Assembly (NCBI GenBank): GCA_029207755.1
Contig: JARCOQ010000006.1
Span: 26,618,022 to 26,682,021 of the forward strand
Direction: 5' to 3'
Origin: Chamaea fasciata
Taxonomy: Eukaryota > Chordata > Aves > Passeriformes > Sylviidae
DNA length: 64,000 nt
Both the position numbers and the translations under genes were made by a program. Under the pieces are notes generated by a model, which searched no databases, was not told the origin of the DNA, and saw only the letters and a program-made list of their open reading frames with translations. Of this stretch, positions 25,540-37,500 are shown piece after piece. The number at the start of each line of letters is the position of its first letter. The stretch's first letter is position 1.

Positions 25540-28500
25540 CTCAGAATCATCTTGTCTGACTCCTTGTCACAAGCTGCACATCCTCTGCTCTATCCCTTTG
25601 TGGAACCTGCTGCCTGGGTTTAACTATATAAGGAATTTTTCTAGAAAAGCATTCCACTCTGGTCTGAAGAACCAAAAGGTGTGGAGTCCACTGGTCTCTT
25701 TGGTATCTTATTCGTGCAATGACTTGTGCATACATGTAAAATCACATGGATAGTTTATTGTAAATTTGATGACACTACCTCAGATTACTGTAATCAATTC
25801 ATGTTATGCATTTCCTGGGAAGATGAAAGAGCTGGTATCTGTATCTTGTACCTCTACTTGTGTTATATTTGTACTAACATCCTCATCTATATTTCATATG
25901 GAAAAAAAAAGTCTGTGGTGGAGACCTGCCAATATAGCAGGTGTATTAGCTTAGCTACCCCTCATATAAGATTTTTGCTGTTCCCTGCATTCTCATCCAA
26001 TTTAAAATCCTCTTTTAAAGTGCTGCCTGTGATGTGATTGATGTTACTCCATGAGTCTCTCCATATGCATACATATGATAAACACAGACAAAATCAGACC
26101 TTTGCACATGTACTCAAGGATCACACCAGATATTTTACCCTCCCACTGAGCTATGACTACTTTCTAAGGTTGTCCATAAGGTCTCCAAAGTCTTTCCAAA
26201 TCTCTATTCATTTTCTGAAGCTGTCTCCCCCATATGGCACATGTTCCCAGTTTCCAGGTTTATAATTTTACACCTGACCATGTTAAAGCACACTTTTTTC
26301 AGTCTGAACTCCACTTTTTAGGCAACTCAGATTCCCTTTTCTCTAGTGCCATGTGTAATCAGTGAGTAGTTCAGTATTTTCCATGCAAGGTTAAGTAGTG
26401 AACATTGCCAGAAGAGGTCAAGTCCTGACCTAGTTCTGGAATCTCACTAAAAATTTCTTTTTAGAATGATTTTGCAATAACTCCTTTGATCCACTAGCCC
26501 TTAGCCCCTTGGCATGTCCTTAAACAAGAATGCAAAATGCTACATTTTTGATCAAATTATGGTAAGATATCAAACTGAAGAGTTTCATTTTCCATTAGGC
26601 CTATAGTAGCTTTTTTAACCAACTGGGTAATCTTACAGTAAAGAAGCAAGACAAGCTTACCTGACAAGGCTTGAATTCAATGAAAACATCACTGGCTGCC
26701 ATTAACAATAGTCCTGTTCTTTATACTTGGATTCCCATATCAGCTTCTCTATTATTTTGCTGGAAGTGAGGTCAGGCTGACTGTCATGCTGTTATCAGAA
26801 TTATCCTGTTTGTGCCGTTGGGGCACTGGCAAAAAAAATAAGCATGCTTTCAGTCTTGGCCGATTGCTCCAATGTTCCCAAATTTATCAAAAGCCCTTAT
26901 CAGTGGGCCAGAAAATTTCTCAGCCAATTTAAGAAAAAAAAAAAAAAAAAGAAAAAAAGAAAAAATAGGATGCATAGCTGCTGGCAATACCGGGGCTACT
27001 GCCTTAAAACTGATTCCTCAAAGTAGGAGTTGTCTAACATTCTTTTAGTTGTAGATGGGCTGGAAAAGAATTCATCCTCCTCACATGATATATACAAAGT
27101 GTATTCTTTCTTTCAAAACATAAACCAGATTTTTTTTTCTGAACATTTCAGCCATCTATATGTTTCTTATTAACAGTTTCAGTACCTACAACCCTTGCTT
27201 GGCCCACATCATTGCTACTTTTTTCCCTTATGTAAATTTAAAAATTTCAGAACACCATTTGCTTTCCAAGAGCAGATTTTGGGTAAGTAATTTCCATACT
27301 TAATAACACTTAAATATCAATAGATCTTTATCTCCCTTTTATAACCTATTTTTCCAATATACAGCCACATGGTTTATTTAAATATGTAAGTATTGTGTGT
27401 TTGCATGCCCACACAAGTGTCTATAGATAAGTTTACCTATGCAGCCCCATATATAGATAAGTGTGGACAAATTTATACCTGTTTAAACACACGTATACAG
27501 ATGAGTAAGTCCATTTCTACTTTCTGTCTCCTTTTGCCATACACGTTGTCTTAATAAGGTTTTGCCCGTTTAGTAAGTTCTTGAAAAACTTTCAGTTTTG
27601 TTCATGCCTCCATGCCTCTGCTTATTCAGTTTTATTAAGGGCTGTCCTTAGTTTTGGGAAATTGGCCTTTTCAAACTAACATGTGTGAATATTATGGTTT
27701 GGGACTATATTCTCTTCAAGCATATTAAATGTAACCGGGTCATGATCAGTTTTTCCTGACACAACACCTGATTTCCAGTCTAGTGGATAAATTTACTTTT
27801 ACCTATCACACTACTTAAAAGCAGAATTCTTCCAACAAAAGAACAATTTTTGCTTTGCAGAACTATCATCCAGTATTTAAAACTACTCTATGGATGTTTC
27901 ACTAGTACCTAAATGACATCTTCAGCTAGTATGCTAAATAAAGTTCCCCATAATTACACAGTTGCCTCCCCACATGCAACAGTAGCTCAAACTGTCTTTA
28001 GACTCATTTCAGTGACTTACAATGTCATCTCTGCCCACCTTTGCTTGCTGCTGAACCTTGATAATCAGCATATTTTCTGTGCTGCATTTCCCAAGATCCT
28101 ACACTTCCCAGTTCTAAGTTAGGGAGATATGTGTCACCAGGTCATAGTCTAAGTCATTCCCCTCACATACTTTCTTTTGTCACCCTTGGTCTGCTTAAAC
28201 AACTTATACAATATTCTAATATTCTTATAAAATATTGATCCCTCTAGCACTGTAACCTGATGAGACAATTAAGTTGAATTTATCTTGATAATTGATAAAT
28301 TCTAGTTGCTCTTACTTATTACCCAGATTCCCAGCTTCAGCATATAAACTTTTCCAAATGTATTTCTCTTTGGATCATCTACCATGTTGATTTAATTTGT
28401 TCCTGACAAGGAGAATTTGAACCACATTTACTTTCTTAACCCTCTGCTGCATGCATTTGCTTTAAATATATTTGTGGCAGTTCCCAAGAGCCAAGATATT
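25540..28500 (-). mobile_element. Ancient, near full-length CR1/L3-type LINE, heavily decayed
   Basis: Several separated patches match, in consistent order and orientation, the old CR1/L3-type LINE I recall from turtles and crocodilians. These are the 3' end near 25,545-25,580, the reverse-transcriptase part near 26,655-26,830, and the linker near 27,650-27,760. The endonuclease part is near 27,940-27,975 and the upstream end near 28,330-28,365. The element therefore runs on the minus strand with its 3' end at the left. All frames are broken by many stops. An A-rich tract at 26,934-26,966 interrupts it. Boundaries are approximate, and the family assignment rests on recalled consensus. Confidence 0.55.
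26934..26966. repeat. A-rich simple repeat
   Basis: A run of about 17 A followed by GA-interrupted A tracts, inside the ancient LINE. Confidence 0.9.
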
Positions 28501-29401
28501 TTGTCCCAGCCACACCTATTCAATCTCTCCATCTTTTAGTACTGTATATATTACAAGCCAGTACAGGGTTTAGCTCCATGGTATGTAGCCAGTCCAAAAC
28601 CAACATGGATATTTTGTGCTGACCTGTGGAATGCTGACACAGGCTGACTGGAATACAATCTCTGCAGCACTGTTTAAAAAATGGCATTCAGCATCATTCT
28701 TTCTGCATCAGTGTCATGTTTTTGCAGGTGGCTTTGAGAAATACTTCAGCAAATAAATTTTTGTATATCAGTGTAAGTACTCCACGTAGGCCACACAGGC
28801 ACAACTTATCAAGGAACTGCAGTCTTCTGCAATACTTGCAACACCTTGCAGCCAAAAGGCTCAGTGCTGGCCTGAGCCAGTAATGGAAACTCTCTGAAGA
28901 GACCCAGATGTGTTCCACGCAGGAGAAAAGAATGCCTTAATAGTTGTGCATGTCTCACAGTTACCCACTTACAACTGTCTTTTTTTTTTTCCACACAACA
29001 CAAACTAGGAAGTTCTGCAGAAATCCTTCTGGGAACAGGCAGGGGCCCATGGACCTCTCGGATCTACCTGGTTACTCTGCTGGTACCTGCCTTCTTGTAA
29101 GAGGACAAAACTCAGCACTGAACCCTGGACTGTCTCTTGAAGTGTTTAAAGCCTGTGCAATCTAGCTAAGTAAAACAGGGCATGCGTTAAAAAATGTGTC
29201 ACTTCCATCGGTACAGTAAGAACTTGCAAAGACATAAATTTGAGTCAGCATGCTATGGACACTATGGGCACTCTGCTCTTACCTCAAAGAGGTCAGGGGT
29301 CTTGTCCATGTGTGGGAAAGTTGTATCTTTTACTCGGCTAATTGGTACAACTGGAGGAATGGTGTGCCTTAAAGAATGCAAGTGTTTCTTTGATCACACA
29401 C

Positions 29402-29459
29402 ACTGCAAGTGCTAGTACATCCACACAGGCACTGCAAGTTCTAGTATATCCACACAGCG
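29402..29459. repeat. 29-bp tandem duplication, two copies
   Basis: Two adjacent 29-bp units beginning ACTGCAAG and ending TCCACACAG plus two bases differ at about three positions. Confidence 0.85.
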
Positions 29460-30432
29460 AACCATGAAAGGTAGCTGCTGGGAAAGAGCACACAGAAAGG
29501 GGCACCTCAAAGGCAGTGAGAATTTTTCAAACCACTGGATCCTGAGCAGCCCAGCACGTTCAATCTGAACACATTGTTTCCTGGAGATTGTGGCACTGTG
29601 TGCTGATCCAGCAAGCTCAGCAGGCAGGGAATAGTGCACATCTTGCAGATAACCTCTCTTCTACTTAGTTAGGCATCAGTCTAAGCACACCCCTTTCACA
29701 TGCTAACTGGTAAATTGCTAATTTATTTACTGAAGGGAGAGTGCAACGCATACAGCATAGATTACACCAGAAACAAAAGTTGTAAGGATGCAAAAACATA
29801 ATTACACGCAGGCCAATGAAGAGTATAACATGTTATACATATACAGAGAATTTACTAAGCAATGCATGTTGCAAACTGAGGTGGTGATAATTGAAGGTAT
29901 TTAGCTCGGAAACATAACCTTAATGTCAAATGAGCAAGTGCTACTCTGTCCTAAACTGTTCTACTTACAAAGCCAAAGGCCTGAAAATAGCAGACAGAGG
30001 AGCAACTGGGGTGCTGACTTTTCCCGTGTAGAGCAAGCCCTCCCTCCTTCCCTGGGTTTCTGCCCTCCCATGGCAGAGAAAATGCATTTTAAGCAGCTCA
30101 CGTGCCTGTGTTTGTGTACCTGTCAGTCTCCAAGAACCCACAATGACTTTTGGATTCAAGGTACAATTTTAACCACTTCTGACAAATGACAGGGGCTTTC
30201 AACAGCAGTTAAACAAGTTTGGTGAAAGCAGGTAAGGTTACACGTGGAGATGAAAGACTGATAGCGTTACACTTGGAGAAAAGTCCCTCTGAGAATGTCT
30301 TATTAAAATGCAGAGCTTCTCTTCCTATCATGGTAAAGTGGTCTTAAATGTTCAAAACGCAGGAAAATCTTCTCCTGCAGCTCACAGCAGCCATGAATCT
30401 AGAGCAAGGTTCCTTGACTTTGGTGGTCATGA

Positions 30433-30509
30433 ATCTGTTTAACTACAGCTGTTTTCTACACTGTAGTAAAGGATCTGTTTGTTTAACTATTGTTGTTTTC
30501 TACACTGTA
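30433..30509. repeat. 44-bp-period imperfect tandem duplication
   Basis: Two copies of an ATCTGTTT...TTTTCTACACTGTA unit are offset by 44 bp, with substitutions and a small indel. Confidence 0.75.
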
Positions 30510-30796
30510 TATTCAGATGCCGCGTATTTTCAAAAAATATAACGAATATGTAACTGTATAACACGTTATTTATAATGCATACATATATAAAATTCAACTG
30601 CAGATTGAATGACATTTCTGCAGTTCATAAAGGAAATCGTAGTAGTGGTATTGAATTTGGCCGTGGTCTACAATGTGAATGTTTAGTATCATTTCAAATG
30701 AGACCTTGAGAAAACATTTGGTTTTATACATTGGAAATACCTTAGAAGAGGCAACTCCAACAAAGCTATTTAAAAGAAATTCAGAAAGTCTAATTA

Positions 30797-30928
30797 GCTG
30801 ACTCATTAGCTCAGGTCAGAGCATGGTGCTAATAAACCAAGGTTGTGGTCGTGATACCTGTATCACTTAAAGGTTGGACTTGATTATCCTTGTGGGTCCC
30901 TTCCAACTCAGAATATTCTGTGATTCTA
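30797..30928 (+). mobile_element. TguSINE1-type SINE (tRNA-Ile head, CR1 tail)
   Basis: The first ~75 nt resemble tRNA-Ile. TTAGCTCAG with GTCAGAGC matches the A-box region, and GGTGCTAATAA carries the AAT anticodon arm. The B-box region is badly degraded. The remaining ~55 nt, starting at GGTTGGACTTGATTATCC, are the CR1 3' end, with GGGTCCCTTCCAACTCAGAA and a final ATTCTGTGATTCT octamer tail. This head-tail pair is the structure known as TguSINE1 in songbirds. It was mobilised by CR1 enzymes and is non-autonomous. The copy is decayed and is probably transcriptionally dead. No clear target-site duplication was seen, as usual for CR1-type insertion. Confidence 0.88.
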
Positions 30929-33904
30929 GAAATCTCCCATTTTGGGTCATTGTCATAGTGCACTTCCCCTTTCAGTGTGTTCTGGACTGCAGCAAGATCA
31001 CAGAAAGCTCTTCAAAAAAATAGAGAAAATAGGAATTATTTTCTAACTCATTATAAAACTATAAACTCATCTTTCAGTGTTTAGTAATGTTTTGAATATT
31101 TTGTATGGTTTTTTCCTAGTGTAATTATTTCTGAAGACTATCTACTGAGTGTGTTTACCTTCTGAAAATGTGAGAATTAAGGTCTAACCCAGGGATACAA
31201 AGCAGAAGTTTTTTAAAAAGCACTGGTACCACAGCTCATCTATTGGAATCTCAGTTGATAATGTTGATGTAACATTTGCTGTGGTAGTTTTAGGCCTCTG
31301 AAGACCACATAAGCTGAAATACTCCAGATGTGCGACAGCAAAGGCATCAAACTAATTCTGTGTATGATATGATGGCAGGAATTGAACCCAGATCTCCACA
31401 GGTACAATGACATACCTGTGCTTCCTGCTACTGACCTCTCTTACTGCTTTGCCAGGGAACTGGTGCTGACACTTCACATTGCATGAGATACCACCAAGGG
31501 TAAGTGAACAGCATTACTGTTATCTTTCAAAGGCTTCAGACTGAAGCGGTTGTTCAGGGCATCCCTGGTGCTGACAAAACAAGTCTATATTCATGCTCTG
31601 CAGACAAAATTGCCATTCGTATTTAGATTTGCACCACATTCAGAAAGTTCCTTGGAAGATCTGTTCGCTTTGTATGTGGGGAAATGGATCAGAAAATACT
31701 GACCATTTTCAAAAACTTGCTCTGAATTTCAATGTCTCCTACTTGTACTGGCTAACAGTGAGCTACTGTTGGTACACACTACGTCCCTCACACTGCACGA
31801 AAAGTAAGTTGACTTGATGAGTGTGTAGAGACTGCAAAATCTCTTGCCTACCCCTCCCTTCCCAAAACACCAGCAATGGACCATTATCTTTGATTTTGAC
31901 ATCTGAAGAGAGAATGCAAATGCCAGGAAGGAAGTTTTCAGAATGTGTAAAAAAATACTCTCTAAAAGACCTTCCAAAGGGAATATTACAACAGGATACA
32001 GTAAAGAAAAACAGGAGAAGAATTTGAGGGGGAGATGCTCACACTATAAATGAAAAATACTTCTGAGAATAAACACAAACAAAAACACATCCAAACTTAC
32101 CTCTGCTAAGCAGAAAATTGCTGAATTTTCTGCTTAAAATAGACTCAGTACATTAGTCAAATACTTGAATGTGTCTAATTTATACCTTCCGGACTGTGCA
32201 GTGTAGTACAAGGAAGATGAAAGTATGATCAGAATTGATGGGGCTGCCCCCGCTGGACCACCAAGGTAGAAGGTGAAATCTAGAGGTTACAAGCTGAGTA
32301 CTAGGATGCAAATTCACTGAAAATTTTCCTTTATAGCACCAGGGTATCTCCTCAAGAATCAGGAAAAAATTATCTCTGAAGTCACCGAACTGAAGATTAG
32401 GAAACCCCAGTCTTTCTGAGCATCTTGGTAATAGATGGTCACCATAAAATTGCCATTACTTACTGTGTTTTGGGGACAGTGACTAGATTAAGGCTATCTA
32501 TACTCTACACTATGACAACATGCAACATAATAGCATTACCCTAATTGCAGCCCTTCTCCTCCACCAGTTTCTCCTACTAAAAACTGTCAGACTAGGCTGC
32601 TGTGCAAACCACACAGACAGTCTGCACATCAAAGACTTTGCAAGCTAAGCAGCTGAGATCAGGAAACTAGATCTGCATAAGGAATTCCAGAACAACTCGA
32701 CACTGCACGGATCTGTACAGGACTTCATGCACGACATTAAAGACATTCTTAAAAAACAGATTTTCAAAAAAGATAGGGGATGGTGGCTTGCTGAAAAAAG
32801 CTAAAAAGATCTGAACAGTTGAAAAGCACAGCTGACTTTTAAACAAATTCCTGAGCATCTGAGAAGCTGTCTTAGCAAAGAACAGGACAGAGCACAACAA
32901 GGCAGCAAGCACTGACTTGGTTTATGGCTTCTCTTATGTTATCAAGCAGCAGGTTTCTGTCAGAATGCTTTCCAGGCCTAAGAACTTTATGAAGAAGCCT
33001 GAACAGACTCTTAATGGTCTACAAGAGAAGATGCAGTTTCATTACAAAATAAAAATTGCTGGTTTGAACTGAAATTGCAATGGATGATCATGGAGGAGTA
33101 AATTAAAGGAAAATTATTAAACTTATGGCTGAAGCGATGCTGCAGTCTGAAAGGAAAAATGTAGAGCATCCTTTGCTGGTGTTTTCATAAGCTAGGGGGT
33201 ATTGCAATGATCTGTAGGTGCTGAGCACAGGGACTAGAGCTTGAGGGGCTGTCACAAGGCTCTGAATGAGTGACAGGACTGTGGTCTGTAACCCAGTCAG
33301 TCAAAACTTATCTTGGAAAGAAAAAGGTGTCATGACAAGGGGAAAGGGTAAAGAGAAGAACAGTTATTACAAGAGGAAATTTTCTGCCTGTCTACCTTTA
33401 ATTAAGAAACTAGAAAATGCTGAGAAGCACAGCTTTAGACTAATCTTCTCCCTAATTAAGAATTTATCCTTAACTCACTTTCTTAGGGAAACAAAGTTGA
33501 GGCAATCAGACCTTTGTCTCTCTGTGTCTGTGACCATGTCTTCCCTCTGTGTCTTCGGAGTCCAGTGGCCTTTTCCGCTACCTTAACCTTGACAAAGGAT
33601 AATGATTTCAAAGATAATATGTGCCCATACATGTAAACAAAATAATGTAATAGAGGAAAGAGACACCACTAAAGCATTCATATGGAGAGAAAGATTGAAA
33701 CATAAATACACTGAGGAATCAACAAAAGGCTTGAAATTCCAGAATGCCTCATGGGAAACACTTCAATTAAACTCACACCTTTCTAAACATCAGGAAATAC
33801 AGTTACCAAATACAAAACTGTAAGAAACTAGGCTTCACTGGCTCAGCTGCTCACCCAGCAACTTCACTTCAGCAAGCAAACCCATTACTACAATTGGAAA
33901 ATAC
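30929..33904. other. Intergenic, no gene recognised
   Basis: AT-rich sequence with only short open frames and no recognised repeats. Confidence 0.5.
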
Positions 33905-34150
33905 CTGTATTTCGTCGGACGGAAAGCGCAGCAAACAGGCTCTTGGTGAATAATCTAGGCATGAAAAAGGTCAAGGAAGCAGTTTCCAATTAGCAGTCCT
34001 CACCAAAAGAAAGCTTCCACTCTACCCCCCTCCAGGGCAGCATTTTCGGGAGCCCATGGGAAGGGGCCCTCGGTGGCCAGGGGCACACAGGGCTGGGGCC
34101 GCTGTGCGGGGGGGGGCTCCCTCGCTCAAGGGGAAGCGCAGTCGCGAACC
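33905..34150 (-). other. GC- and CpG-rich patch with a donor-like edge
   Basis: About a dozen CpGs lie in 240 bp in otherwise CpG-poor DNA, including a G9 run near 34,109. On the minus strand the left edge reads AATACAG then GTATTT (GT at 33,904-33,903), a plausible donor. This could be a first exon of an unannotated transcript or a distal LNX1 leader, but it could equally be an isolated GC-rich patch. Confidence 0.25.
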
Positions 34151-34588
34151 CAAGAACAACAAAACAGCATTACACTTAATCCACTGCCATCTGGCTTCAT
34201 TTTGACAATCCACAAAATCAGACACAACATTCTTCCGCAAAATCCCTGAAAAACAACACAGAACTAGTGTCAAACCCAGTGTCCCCTCCCTCGCTGGCCC
34301 CTCTGAGGGCTTGAAAGCGAGGTTTCTCATAAAATGAAGAGCGATTTCCCCAAGTGACATTTCTGCAGGAGCATTCAAGCTGCAGATGTTTCCACTGTGG
34401 AAGAGGAGTTTGTATAATGCAGCACTGCTTGTCATATTTTGGAGGCAGGGAGGGGGAAGAGGGTGAGAAACAGAAAACAGGAGAGGCTGCAAGCAGTGGT
34501 GTTGATCCATAGGTGATGAGCTTCCTGAGGCTATCAGCTCTGTGTGTTTGCTCAGCTCTTGACCTGGCCAAGGGAGAACAAGGACCAT
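34022..34588 (-). other. Long open frame, unrecognised
   Basis: An ATG at 34,588 opens 188 codons to a TAG at 34,022-34,024. A second overlapping frame on the same strand is also long, ending at 34,218. Neither shows a family motif. GC-rich sequence at the 3' end lowers the stop frequency, so chance is the default explanation. Confidence 0.12.
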
Positions 34589-37500
34589 CCATCTTCCCCA
34601 GCAGAAACCAAGCAGCTGTTCCTGAAAGGACAAGGCAAACCACACAGCCTTTAAACTGGGAACACAGTATCTCTGCAATGCAGCAAGACAAAGCCTTATT
34701 TTTTTTTTTCTTATAATTTTAAAAATGTGTTGCAGGAAGCCTCAGTTTGCAACATTTGTATTGTTACTGAGGCATTAAGGTAGTCTGTGTGGCCTGCTAA
34801 CTGAGCTCAAATATCACCTTGTAGCTGATGGTTTTCATAACTTCTTAAAAGAGGAGTTTCTTTCGACAACAGAAGGCAGAAAAGCACACACACAAAATAT
34901 TGAAATAATGCCTATTTCATACTGAATTTTGTTCCCATTGACAAACACTGATTATCCACACAAAACAACTTGCTAAGGACTGAACCATGTTTTATTGACA
35001 CCTCCTGACTTATGGCTGCAACTCAACTGTCAGGCTTCTCATGCTCTTTCAGACACTCAAATGCTGAAGATGCCTGACCTCCATCATGACATGGACCTTC
35101 TGTAGCTGCTGTGACAATGCTAGCAGCTCTACGTGGGTATTTCAGATATTCGGGGATTTCTTATCTAATACTAGATGCCTAAATTTAGGCATCTGCACGA
35201 GATTTCAAGAGTTACCCCACAGAGGCTATAGCCTCCCTTACAGCATCCTCACATAGTCCATATTGTGATACATCTGCTTGCATTTTCTGGGTGCTACCTA
35301 TGATAGGAGCAAGCGTGTATGCCTTCTCAGTCACCAAAATTAGTGGACTAATGAGCAAAGCAACCACTCAGTAAAAATAGTTCATTCCCTAATGATACTT
35401 TGCTCAGTTCCCATATAAAAGCTGTCAGGACAGAAAACAAGGCAGACTCCGTTTGCACATCTGTCTTAGGGCTCAACACCACAGGAATGTCCCCAGGCAT
35501 GGCCTGTGCTCTGTTTCTTAGCATGGCTGAGCATCCTGTCTTCCAGAAGGCACATTACTGACAGCAGCATTAATGTTAACAGGCACATCTCTGCAGAGTG
35601 CTGCATGTGCACATGCATTAATCAGGCATCTTTCTTAATAGTCAAGACTGTGCTAGGGAACAGCCTTGTCTGGCCTTTACACAGGGATTAGGAGACATGA
35701 GGGAAATGGAAAGAGTAAGTTCCCCGTGCAACAGCAGTGTCACCTGCAAGGGACATGTAACTTCATAAAAGCTTATCCTATTGAAAATCCCAAATGTTTC
35801 CAGTTGTAGCATATAAAAAAACACATTCATATCACAACCTGAGAGGAGGAAATGGCACACTTGTGCTAAATACTGGAGGATTGTTTTTACGGCAAAGACA
35901 GTATCTGCATGAACTTCAGCACTGTAGATAGAAAAGCTATGAGATCACATACCAGCAGCTCAAGCAAGTAAACACCTGGAAGGAAGGGAAGGGAGAACAG
36001 GATCTCCTGTAAAACTGGAATTGTAAGCAATAGAAAAGAAACACTCATATTGATGAAGGCAGTAAAGAAACAGCAAGTAAATGAGATATTTGTACCCCTA
36101 AAATTAAAAACAAAACAAAAAACTAGCAAGGAAACTTGCTAATGACCCAGACTAAAAGAATTGAGGAACCTGCACTATGATGAATAATGCTGATCCATGA
36201 TTTCTGATGTTAACAGATTTTTAGGGTGGTTAGGGAATTAGTGTGAGTAGTAACAGGCTTCATGCTGAAATTACTGGCTGCTGAGATGTTGCTGTTTACT
36301 TACAGCTATACATATACCTATACTTATAGCTTTACATTTAGTTACAGATTTTGTGAAACAGTGAAACAGTGTATTTTGCAGGTTCAGTTTGTGGGTTTGA
36401 TCATTTCAAGCTGTAGGCTTCTGTCACTTCTCACAATGTTCATCCTCCAAGGATGCTACAGCAGCATCCTCACTACAGAGGAAAGTCACACATGCAGCTT
36501 CTCTTCACAGCCAACAAAACACTAAAAGCACAGCGGAATTTGAATTACAGATTTTTACTGATAGCAGCAGACTCCAGATTACAGTTCCTTTTTGCACAGA
36601 TGTGCCTGGTACCTCCCTCTCTCTCTCTGTCTTTTAAGTCCTTCCTGTGCACCATGACTAAGCAGTCACTCACCTTAGAGGTAGGCTGGGTTCCTGGTGG
36701 CATTACTAAGATTTTTCTCAGGGTCTGAGAACGAACATATATAAGACAAAAATCATGGAATTGCTGGATTTTTAAAGGGTATTTCTGTTTGGTTTTTTTT
36801 AAAGAATAAACTCTATTTTGTTCCACTTTCATACAGGGTCTGTTCAAATCTTCATAGTGATCACAAGAGGATTTGACTTGGCTCTTTGCCAAAGCTATGT
36901 CCTCTGTATAATCAAATGAGAGATCTGCTTGTCAAATGTTTACAGGGCTTTATTCTACATGAAAGCAGAAAAGTTCTGCACCACTCACTCCAAAGAAGTC
37001 TCTTTTTCTACTCCAGGAGGTCGAGGACTTCAAAAAACCAGGTTTACATCCTCTTATGCTCATTTAGCAACACCTGGGGCAGCAGCTACCTGTTCAACAT
37101 CACTGTTAAAATGCAAACAGCAGAAATCTGACAACCTTTCATATGCCCACAGTGGGAAGGAACCCTTTTCTCCATGTATTTTTGAGTGTCTTAACTGTAT
37201 CTGTTGATAAAATTAAGGCTGAATGTTATGGCAATTCAATAACTTTTTACAATAGAAAAAAGTGTATGCCCCTGAAGCATGCCCCTCTATACTCAGGTCA
37301 CCACTGTATGATTTATTTACATCTTTCCTTCATCTTATTAGACATACACAGTTATGAGTTTCCCTGTGCCACTAGTATTATCACAAGCCTACCAGTGGCT
37401 TATCAACAGGGGTTAGAATATCAGTCTGGAGTTACTAAACTTACATATTCAGAACCAGGTACTTTGAGTATATCCTTTCCCATTCCTCTTGCTGTTCTCC

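Larger units (their letters stand above)
28501..30796. other. Intergenic, no gene recognised
   Basis: No recognisable exon. It contains two small tandem duplications, at 29,402-29,459 and 30,433-30,509, described separately. Confidence 0.5.
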
